From positions 1-8,211 of the forward strand of contig JAUWMO010000152.1 in NCBI GenBank assembly GCA_030613125.1: DNA of 8,211 nucleotides. The letters are read 5' to 3'. The notes under the pieces are model-generated. The model was not told where the DNA came from and ran no database searches. It saw only the letters and a program-made list of their open reading frames with translations. The first letter of the stretch is position 1; every line of letters begins with the position of its first letter. The translations under genes and the position numbers were made by a program. This stretch comes from Bacteroidota bacterium (GTDB lineage: Bacteria > Bacteroidota > Bacteroidia > Bacteroidales > VadinHA17). Of this stretch, positions 1 through 6,700 are shown piece after piece.

Positions 1-13
1 GAATATTTTAAAA

Positions 14-604
14 TCAAAGTTTAACCCCAAAAGAAATATTTACAACCGGTAAATAATAATGCGAAAGTTTCCCCGTAGAATTCCATTCCCAGATATCCCC
101 GTAATAACTTTCCGATAGTTTTATTAAACTTTGCAATCCAATACCTATAGACATAGTAAATTTACTTTTAAAGCACAGGTAATATCCTAAATCTGGTTCA
201 AGAATAAGATCGGTCCTGTTGTAATCACTATTATTATAATCGGTACCAAATGCATATCCCAAACCTATTTTAAAATCGGCATAAAAACCATTCAACATTT
301 TTGATAAATATGCAGGCCCGATGGCAAAACCAAATTCGTGGGTTAAAAAATTATCGCCATCTTTATCAAACCGGTATAAAAATAACCCTGACAAACCAAA
401 ATGTTCGGTAAACGAATGGTTTACGATAATGTGAATAGGTAAATAGCTCACATTTGGATCCATTACATGGGATACTGCTTGAATAATAATAGTATGGGCA
501 GGGTTTATACCTATAAAAGTGCTACCATCATTACCATCAGTTTGAGAAAATGAAAATTGAAGTGTGTAAGCACACAAAATAAGGGTAAATGCTATTTTTT
601 TCAT
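14..604 (-). CDS. Small exported, probable outer-membrane beta-barrel protein
   Basis: 196 residues, complete. I start at the ATG at 602-604; an in-frame TTG three codons upstream is less likely. Residues 1-20 form a Sec signal peptide: two lysines, a hydrophobic core, and a probable cut after FSFS, before Gln21. The mature part has no hydrophobic helix. It alternates short amphipathic, Gly- and Tyr-rich strands (for example around 69-78, 90-100, 108-120, 135-145, 149-160) and ends in a strand (residues 187-196, NISFGVKL region). This is the pattern of small 8-stranded barrels of the OmpW/OmpX/porin-family type in Bacteroidota, although the last residue is Leu rather than the usual Phe. No specific family is recognised and no enzymatic motif is visible. 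It is divergent from the sigma operon and carries the same upstream bipartite motif, so it may be a target of that sigma factor. Barrel class is likely; exact function is unknown. Confidence 0.75.
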   Translation of the reverse strand: MKKIAFTLILCAYTLQFSFSQTDGNDGSTFIGINPAHTIIIQAVSHVMDPNVSYLPIHIIVNHSFTEHFGLSGLFLYRFDKDGDNFLTHEFGFAIGPAYLSKMLNGFYADFKIGLGYAFGTDYNNSDYNRTDLILEPDLGYYLCFKSKFTMSIGIGLQSLIKLSESYYGDIWEWNSTGKLSHYYLPVVNISFGVKL

Positions 605-607
605 TTT

Positions 608-659
608 TTTCAATAATAGTTAATAATTCAATTTATTATATCGTTAATCATTATTGAAA
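608..659. repeat. Inverted repeat in the leader of the barrel gene
   Basis: TTTCAATAAT at 608-617 is an exact inverse of ATTATTGAAA at 650-659, giving 10-bp arms with a 32-nt loop. One arm ends 3 nt from the start codon of the leftward barrel gene. In that gene's transcript it could form a stem beside the initiation region. The arms are almost pure A/T, so chance is a real alternative in this AT-rich stretch. Confidence 0.25.
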
Positions 660-743
660 TAAGCGGTGCAAAAATGAGCAGGTTTGATATTTTTCTGTAC
701 ATCTTTTATAAAATTATTTATGAATTTTACATTTTACTTTGAA

Positions 744-769
744 ATGATTGCAAAATCCAAAGTGTTACA
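744..769 (-). promoter_or_regulatory. Bipartite motif TGTAACA-N16-CAT upstream of the barrel gene
   Basis: On the minus strand TGTAACA (769-763) is followed after 16 nt by CAT (746-744). It matches, at identical spacing, the motifs before the sigma and RDD genes. The spacing suits the -35/-10 layout of an ECF-type promoter, whose -35 elements usually contain AAC. If it is a promoter, the leader to the ATG at 604 would be about 130 nt long and would contain the inverted repeat at 608-659. Seen: the motif. Inferred: promoter function. Confidence 0.4.
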
Positions 770-793
770 AAAAAGCTTCTTTTTTTTATAAAT

Positions 794-807
794 AATAACA
801 TGTTATT
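794..807. repeat. Perfect 14-bp palindrome, candidate operator
   Basis: AATAACATGTTATT is a perfect palindrome, and allowing one mismatched pair it extends to 791-810. It lies between the two divergent bipartite motifs and directly abuts the TGTAACA at 810-816 that precedes the sigma gene. The position and symmetry suit a dimeric repressor or activator site. It is also AT-rich, so cruciform or chance origin cannot be excluded. Confidence 0.35.
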
Positions 808-809
808 TT

Positions 810-835
810 TGTAACATTCATAAAGCAAAACGCAT
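810..835 (+). promoter_or_regulatory. Bipartite motif TGTAACA-N16-CAT upstream of the sigma gene
   Basis: TGTAACA (810-816) is followed after 16 nt by CAT (833-835), the same arrangement as at 744-769 (-) and 2542-2567 (+). Read as -35 and -10 elements it would place the transcript start near the ATG at 842, giving a nearly leaderless mRNA, and it would make the sigma factor autoregulated. An alternative reading is a housekeeping Bacteroidota -7 element, TATTTTTG at 804-811 (consensus TAnnTTTG), which overlaps the same DNA. No clear TTTG -33 partner is visible for that one. Both could operate, for basal and induced expression. Confidence 0.4.
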
Positions 836-841
836 TTCTGT

Positions 842-1666
842 ATGCCGGATATCGGAAATTTTGAGATATTCATTTCCAAATTGAAGGAAGATGATATTGA
901 ATCATGGGCTTTTGCTTACGAGCATGTTGAATTGATTGTACGAAATTGGTGCCGGAAAAATAAACTGGAATTGGAGTGGATTGGAGATATAAATGGTGTT
1001 AACAATGAAGGAGAATTGTTTCGGTCTATATGTAACGGGCTTCGTCAAACAGTTATTAATGAAAATGAAAATATTTCGGGATTTTCCGATTATAAAAAAA
1101 AGACGCTTATTATTACGGCGAGATTGCTGAAAGAGAAATTCAGTGATTTTTATAGTTTATTGAAAACAGGGAATGACCGGGCATGGAAACGTTTCGATGA
1201 ACGATTACGTATTTATGCAATAAAGTGGTTTTCAAACAGGAATTATCAGAGGGAGAGTGATATACCTGACATTTACAATGAGTCCCTTAAAACAATGTTG
1301 GAGAAAATCTCCGGTAATAAGTTATTCTTCAAGAACTCGAGTATGTTGAAATCGTATTTTTTCAGTATTCTGGAAAATAAAACAAAAGAGTACAAAAGGA
1401 AGAATAACTTTACTATGGATATTATTGATGATGTGTTGGAAGGTGCCAGTGTCATGGAGACGAACGAATATGATGACACATATTTTTTTTTGAAAAATGA
1501 GCTGAACAAACTGGCAGATACTGAACAATATATCCTGAAAGAGTTTTATATGTATGATAAAAACTTATTGCATATAGCTAAAGAACTTCATATCAGCTAT
1601 GAAAATTGCAGGGTAATAAAACACAGAGCAATTAAAAAACTTATGGAAGCTGTAAAAATTCATTAA
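842..1666 (+). CDS. Sigma-70 family (ECF-like) RNA polymerase sigma factor with duplicated region-2-like N-terminus
   Basis: 274 residues, longer than the usual ECF size of about 170-200. The C-terminal part (about 221-271) is a sigma region 4 helix-turn-helix: a start like LNKLADTEQYIL, then HIAKELHIS as the first helix and turn, then a basic recognition helix (RVIKHRAIKKL). A sigma region 2-like segment lies at about 103-185, with LLKTGNDRAW, then ESDIPDIYNESL as the region 2.2-like acidic helix, and a basic end near 180-188. An ungapped, weaker copy of its first part precedes it at 10-36, offset by exactly 93 residues and conserving F, S, L, K, W, E and W. The link between regions 2 and 4 (190-215) is acidic. 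The only upstream in-frame candidate is this ATG. The gene is followed after 11 nt by its probable anti-sigma gene, so translation may be coupled. It should bind core RNA polymerase and direct it to a small regulon, possibly the TGTAACA-N16-CAT sites. An A8 run (1094-1101) and a T9 run (1483-1491) lie inside the gene. Confidence 0.85.
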   Translation: MPDIGNFEIFISKLKEDDIESWAFAYEHVELIVRNWCRKNKLELEWIGDINGVNNEGELFRSICNGLRQTVINENENISGFSDYKKKTLIITARLLKEKFSDFYSLLKTGNDRAWKRFDERLRIYAIKWFSNRNYQRESDIPDIYNESLKTMLEKISGNKLFFKNSSMLKSYFFSILENKTKEYKRKNNFTMDIIDDVLEGASVMETNEYDDTYFFLKNELNKLADTEQYILKEFYMYDKNLLHIAKELHISYENCRVIKHRAIKKLMEAVKIH

Positions 1667-1677
1667 TTGATTTTGCA

Positions 1678-2481
1678 ATGGAATTCAACGACCATAAAGA
1701 AATACTGGAAAAAGACATTGTTGAAAGATATGTTTTATCCCATTTATCTGATGATGAAGAAATAGCATTTGAGGAACACCTGTTGTACTGCCTGAAATGT
1801 CGTGAGGAGGTTAGGAAAATGGAAAAAATTGTTTTTTCAGTGCAGCAAACCGAAAGCAGCAGGATCGTCGCTTCAGGTAATAAAAATTTGCAGGTCAGGA
1901 AGAAAATTCGTGCAGGAAAATTATTATTGAAGGTTGCGGCAGGCATTGTTCTGCTTGCAGGAATTTCATCAATAATTTATTATTTCTCCCGGAACGGAAA
2001 GAGTATCACTGAAGATAAAAAGGAACAGATTGTTGCAACTCAAATTGATTCTGTAAATTCCCTGTCAGGCGAACAGGAGAGAAGTATTCCTGAAAAGATT
2101 ATAGATACTATTGAAATTGATTCTGGTGATGGCAAAATACTACCTCAGAAAAATAAAAACTTGATGGCACAAGCTTTTTTACCGAATCAAATATTTGAGA
2201 ATGCTCTTGAAAACATAGCCCGTTCGGGCGGAGTGAAGATTGAAATACCAAAAAATTCAGACACTTTCAGACAGAATTCTCAAATTGAATTTAAATGGAA
2301 GTCTGACCCGACTACGGATTTTGTACTTGCAATCTTTACTAATACCGGAGAAATATTATTTGAGGAGCCCGTATCATCTCCATATATATTCAAGAAAGAA
2401 TTGAAGCCAGGCTTGTATTACTGGCAACTTGAGACTGATTTGGAGACATTTTATACCGGTAAGTTTGTTGTGCAGCAATAG
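1678..2481 (+). CDS. Membrane-anchored zinc-finger (zf-HC2/ZAS-type) anti-sigma factor with periplasmic beta-rich domain
   Basis: 267 residues. The cytosolic N-terminus (1-80) has the anti-sigma zinc-finger signature H34-x3-C38-x2-C41, preceded by the typical ERYVLSHLSDDEE helix; the fourth ligand is uncertain (His6 or His22). One transmembrane helix follows at about 81-103, flanked inside by Lys/Arg, so the C-terminus should be periplasmic. Residues about 104-180 form a charged, low-complexity linker. Residues about 185-267 form a beta-rich domain with a FKWKS strand, a TGEILFEE hairpin and a LKPGLYYWQLE strand, the pattern of an Ig or FN3-like sandwich. Its expected role is to hold the upstream sigma factor inactive at the membrane and release it on a signal. 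It is co-transcribed with that gene, 11 nt apart. Because a TPR-CHAT protease is encoded nearby and appears to be exported, cleavage in the linker or periplasmic domain is an attractive release mechanism; this is inferred. Confidence 0.82.
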   Translation: MEFNDHKEILEKDIVERYVLSHLSDDEEIAFEEHLLYCLKCREEVRKMEKIVFSVQQTESSRIVASGNKNLQVRKKIRAGKLLLKVAAGIVLLAGISSIIYYFSRNGKSITEDKKEQIVATQIDSVNSLSGEQERSIPEKIIDTIEIDSGDGKILPQKNKNLMAQAFLPNQIFENALENIARSGGVKIEIPKNSDTFRQNSQIEFKWKSDPTTDFVLAIFTNTGEILFEEPVSSPYIFKKELKPGLYYWQLETDLETFYTGKFVVQQ

Positions 2482-2541
2482 ATCTCAAAGGGTTTTCACC
2501 AATAATCTACCGTCCTTAATCAGAACAAATTTATTCCAATT

Positions 2542-2567
2542 TGTAACATTTTAACTTATCCTGTCAT
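2542..2567 (+). promoter_or_regulatory. Bipartite motif TGTAACA-N16-CAT upstream of the RDD gene
   Basis: TGTAACA (2542-2548) and CAT (2565-2567) repeat the arrangement found before the sigma gene; even the flanks agree (TTTGTAACATT in both). It lies in the 125-nt gap after the anti-sigma gene, so the two membrane-protein genes may form their own transcript, with a leader of roughly 30 nt. No hairpin terminator for the sigma operon is visible in the gap, so readthrough is also possible. Confidence 0.4.
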
Positions 2568-2606
2568 ATCTAAGAAAGATCAGGAATTAATTAAAATATT
2601 ACAGTT

Positions 2607-3005
2607 ATGAATTACGCAAATTTCGGACAAAGACTATTAGCTTTTATTATTGATCAAGTCATTATTCTTATTGCAATAATACTATTTGCTTTGTTTCTAA
2701 GGCAATCATCGGCTTCATTTGATCAGGATTCTTTAATGGGACTGTTTCTTATTTTGGGCTGGTTATACTTTGCTGTTCAGGAAAGCTCGAAATACCAGGC
2801 GACCTTTGGCAAGCGGATTATCTCGATTAAAGTAACAGGTATTGCGGGAGAAAAAATATCTTTCGGGAAGGCTACAGGACGGTATTTTGGCAAAATCTTA
2901 TCCTCTATGATTTTTGGTATTGGCTATTTCATGGCTTTATGGACTGAAAAAAAACAAGCCCTTCATGATCAATTGGCTAAAACGTTAGTGATCTCAAAAA
3001 CATAG
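2607..3005 (+). CDS. RDD family integral membrane protein
   Basis: 132 residues, a single compact RDD domain. Landmarks are the opening FGQRLLAFIID (Arg9 and Asp16 are the family's R and D), the basic cytosolic loop TFGKRIISIKV at 67-76, and the closing LHDQLAKTLV at 119-128. Three hydrophobic helices are visible at about 10-31, 43-60 and 94-112, the usual topology of short RDD proteins. RDD proteins are inner-membrane proteins of mostly unknown role; some have been linked to ion or Na+/H+ transport, but nothing here shows a substrate. It starts at the ATG 125 nt after the anti-sigma gene and is followed after 24 nt by the DUF2569-like gene, with which it probably forms a pair. The upstream TGTAACA-N16-CAT motif suggests shared control with the sigma operon (inferred). 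Confidence 0.85.
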   Translation: MNYANFGQRLLAFIIDQVIILIAIILFALFLRQSSASFDQDSLMGLFLILGWLYFAVQESSKYQATFGKRIISIKVTGIAGEKISFGKATGRYFGKILSSMIFGIGYFMALWTEKKQALHDQLAKTLVISKT

Positions 3006-3029
3006 AACAATTTTTAAGATACTGCAAAT

Positions 3030-3629
3030 ATGAGCACAACTGACAAATATGATAAAATAAGCGGATGGCTTTGGTTGCCGGCTATTGGATTAGCAATACA
3101 ACCATTACAATTTGTGCTTTTAAATATTGTTCCGTTTTTTCAAGTTCATTATCCCTTTAAGATCAAAATAGATTATCCTCTTCTGATAGCAGACATCATT
3201 CTTTTAGTATTGATAGGAATTGTATCATGGCTTTTTTTCAACAGGAAGAGATACGCTCCGGCTCTATATATCTTGTATATATTTTTTATGGTAATAAGGT
3301 GGGAGGTGGGTGACGGATTATATGAATCTCAGAACGACCCTCCATTTATTGCAATGATATTCCACACCCTTGTTATTATTCCTTATCTGGTTCTGTCAAA
3401 GAGAGTGAAAACTACTTTTAAAAATGAATTGCAGGAAAAGATTTATATTGAAAGAGTATTTATACCATTCTCAACTTCTCTGGACAAGTTTTATTCGAAA
3501 TTGTGCAGGACGAGGTTTTTTATTTTTATCATAGTCATTCTGTTCTTAATAGCAGGTATTTTATTAAATTGTGCACTCCGGTCCTTACGGATAGATGGAG
3601 ACCTTCTTCATACTTTTCAATACCTGTAG
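3030..3629 (+). CDS. DUF2569-like integral membrane protein with C-terminal extension
   Basis: 199 residues. The start (ISGWLWLPAIGLAIQP, residues 10-25) and the segment PYLVLSKRVKTTF (118-130) are characteristic of DUF2569 proteins. Four hydrophobic helices lie at about 12-33, 50-70, 76-92 and 104-122, which is the whole of the usual family core. Beyond it is an extension of about 70 residues with a basic amphipathic stretch (131-162) and a fifth strong transmembrane helix (about 162-182), leaving a short tail. The function of DUF2569 is unknown to me and no catalytic motif is visible. The gene follows the RDD gene by 24 nt on the same strand and converges with the TPR-CHAT gene. The ATG at 3030 places the conserved N-terminal motif at the usual position, so I keep it. 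Confidence 0.72.
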   Translation: MSTTDKYDKISGWLWLPAIGLAIQPLQFVLLNIVPFFQVHYPFKIKIDYPLLIADIILLVLIGIVSWLFFNRKRYAPALYILYIFFMVIRWEVGDGLYESQNDPPFIAMIFHTLVIIPYLVLSKRVKTTFKNELQEKIYIERVFIPFSTSLDKFYSKLCRTRFFIFIIVILFLIAGILLNCALRSLRIDGDLLHTFQYL

Positions 3630-3796
3630 TTCTATGGTATGTGAGTTCAGCTAATTAGAGTCAGTCTATAAAGTCAGTGTTTAGTTCAGAAAGTTTGCTA
3701 TCAAGGCTTGCGCAGCCCGAAAAATATGAGTTTACTACTGTAAATGACTATTTTGAGGGCAAGCATAACGCAGATAGCGGACTTTATGGACAAACA
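3630..3796. other. Convergent intergenic region, no recognised gene, GC higher than surroundings
   Basis: This 167-nt stretch separates the convergent DUF2569-like and TPR-CHAT genes. By hand count the part 3701-3782 is about 44 percent G+C, clearly richer than the nearby genes. One plus-strand frame stays open from the stop at 3656-3658 to a stop at 3809-3811 (50 codons), but it has no ATG and runs over the 3' end of the TPR-CHAT gene. A 4-bp hairpin (GGCT/AGCC, 3705-3717) without a T-tract is not a convincing terminator. It could be a decayed mobile element or an intergenic repeat. Confidence 0.3.
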
Positions 3797-6700
3797 CTAA
3801 TTAATTCCTAATAGTGTAAAACCACTCCAGAACTTAGGAAAGGCTGTTTTATCATTATTTATAAGAGTTAACTTAGCCTTCTGTAAGGCTCCGGAATATG
3901 TATTGCCGTTTAGAATATTAGAATAGAATTGTACCATGAGTTCATTCGTGTTTCTGTCTCCAACCTTCCACAATGAGTACAAAATATTAAGAGCCCCTGA
4001 ATAAATAAACCCCCTTGTCATTGACATAACACCTTCGCCATTGATAATTTTACCTAAACCTGTTTCACAAGCGCTTAGAACAACCAGATCAGCATTCAGC
4101 TCAAGATCAAACATTTCTCCTGAAAAAAGAATCCCATCTGAGCTACTCGATAAATCTGATGTATTACTGAAACGCCAGGAATCAGCAATTTCTGACTTTA
4201 AGTCGGTAGCTGTATCGTTTTGAGAAAAAACAATTCCTGACAGATAAGGATTGTTTTCATTAATAAATCCATGTGATGCTATATGCACATATTTATTCAA
4301 GGGAGCAGTTTTTCTAAAAGTATCCTCAGTTGCCTTTGAATAGAAATAGCCTGAGGCTTTCATTCCATTTTTGTTAAACATGGATTGGATTGTTTTTATT
4401 TCTTTTTCGGAATAAACTAATTCATTATAAGTTATTCCGTTTATAGATACAGATCGTAAAGCGTTATCTGTTATGTACGATGAATCTATGATTGTGGCGG
4501 TGTTAGACAAAATATACCCGTTTGTACTGTCCTTGCAAAAAACTGGAGCGTAACCAATAAAACTATTGTTTTTTGAGATTTTCTTGTCGCGGTCACTCGC
4601 TGCCTTGTAATATAAACTTGTACTATAATGGTATATTATTTCGTATTGTTTAATAAGGTATTCGGCTCCTCTGAAATCCATTCCTGTATCTTCCGGAATA
4701 TGCTTGCACAAAGTTTCAAAAGGCAGATAATAAAGATCTTTATCTGGAATAATTACAAGCAATTTTTTCCCTTTGATAAAATGCTCAATTGGCATTATCA
4801 TCTTCTTGTACAAAGTCCGGTTGTATTTCATAAATTCATTAACCCTCATTTTCTTAATACATTTCAGGTATTCCAGAATGTTCTTATTAAAAATAGAATC
4901 TATAGCAACATGAATGAAGTGATAATTATCTTTTTCTATTGCATAAATAAAGAGTGAAGTGTCAGCAACAAAATAATTGAGCACAACTGTTTTTTTATCT
5001 AATTGCCCCGAGATTATTTCTGGTGAAGAAATTTCAGAATTATATTTAAGTTGTTTGTATTTTGGATACTTGGTTTCAAATAGCACCAACAACTCGTTAT
5101 ATTCTGTTTCGAGTTGAAAAAGTCTGTTTGACAGTTCATTTATAGTATGCTTATCAGAGCTGTCATTTTGTTCCTTTAGTCTGATAATATCTGTTTTGTA
5201 AGCATTAATATATGCTGCCATTACATTTTCACGCGCAACAAGGCTGTCCGTGATGCCAGAAAAAGAAGAGGCATTGTTATTTGTAAGCATTTCCCGAAGA
5301 ATACCGGCTTTGCTTCTTTCAATAAGGTTGAACATTATATTCTGCAACGATTTGTCATTAGTTTCCAGATATAGTTGATAAACAGATTCTAAAGCCTTAT
5401 TCATGATCGTACCACTTTCTTCAGTCAGAAAGAATTTAGACTCGTTGGAAGCAAAACCGGAGCGTATTTCTTCCATCAGCTTAATTGATTCCATGTAAGT
5501 ATCGACGGATGTTTTAAGATCTGAAAGTTTATGCCCCTGATCCAGGTATTTCAGATAGTATAATTCCCCTTTTAAAAACAATGATTTTAATTGAATCTGG
5601 TCTGAAAAAATATTCTTATTCTCCACTGAGAATGGCTCATCATGTTTTCCCGGTTCCAGACTATTGAACTTAATAGCATTATGGATGTTTGCAAAGGCTG
5701 AATCATATTGCTCCATCTCCATGTAAGTATTGGTAATACTATAATAAAGTTCAGCTATTTTCGGGTGTCTGCTACCCTGATAAAACTGTTGTCTGATTTG
5801 AACTGCTTGTTTAAAATTTTCAAGAGCCTGGTCGTATTCTCCTTGTTTTCTGAGTGTATTACCAATGAACTTCAATATTTCAGCTACGTCGGTATGTTGT
5901 TTCCCATAAATCTGTTCATTTATTTCCAGTGCCAGGTTTTGATAAATTAATGCTTCATCATATTTCTTTTGATTATAGTATATGCTGGCAATATTCGTAT
6001 AAGAGTTGGATATTTCAGGATGAGCTGAAGGACGAATACTTTTTCTGATTTTTAATGCTTGCAACTGGAATTCCAGGGCTTCATTGTAATTTCCTGCAAA
6101 CTCATTATATACACCCAAATTGGCATAACTCCTTGCAGTTGCCGGATGCTGCTCGCCAAGAACAGATAACCTGATATCCAGGGCCTTGGTTTCGTAACGG
6201 ATTGCCTGGTAGAAATCTCCCTGGTTAAGGTGTTGTACGGCAATGTTATTATAGCAGTTTGCTATATCGGCATGATTTTCACCAAAAATATCTAACCAAA
6301 TTGACAATGCGTTATGGTACATTACCTTAGCAGAGTCTCTTAAACCAAGATTGGCATATAAAACGCCTAAATTATTATAATTTGTTGCTACAGTCAGATG
6401 ATTTTCACCAAACAATTTTTTGTCAATATCTAATGCCCGGTTATAACAAGATAATGATTTCTGATACTGTCCTGTATGTGAGTACTGAATCCCCAGATTT
6501 CCATATATCAATCCGGTTTTTACGTGATAGTACTCATAATATTTTTCAGCAATATTTAGCGCCGTATTCAAATAGTTAATACCAGATGAGTATCTGGCCA
6601 ATTCCTTCATTACAAAGGCTCTGACAATGTTACATTCAACCAGGATTCTCCCCGAATCCCCAAATATTTCCGTTGCTTTTTTTATCAATTCAATAGTGCA

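Noticed and set aside
605..613. Upstream in-frame TTG start for the barrel gene
   Set aside because: The ATG at 602-604 gives a standard signal peptide beginning MKK; the TTG adds only a repeat of MKK and has no support.
3705..3717. Hairpin GGCT/AGCC as a bidirectional terminator
   Set aside because: The stem is only 4 bp and there is no T-tract on either side.
4628..4957. Open reading frame on the plus strand opposite the CHAT domain
   Set aside because: It lies wholly inside a strong conserved gene on the other strand and its translation shows no domain or plausible start context; the same applies to other antisense frames in the window.
6628..6634. TGTTACA inside the TPR-CHAT gene
   Set aside because: It is inside coding sequence and has no positional meaning; one chance copy is expected in a window this size.
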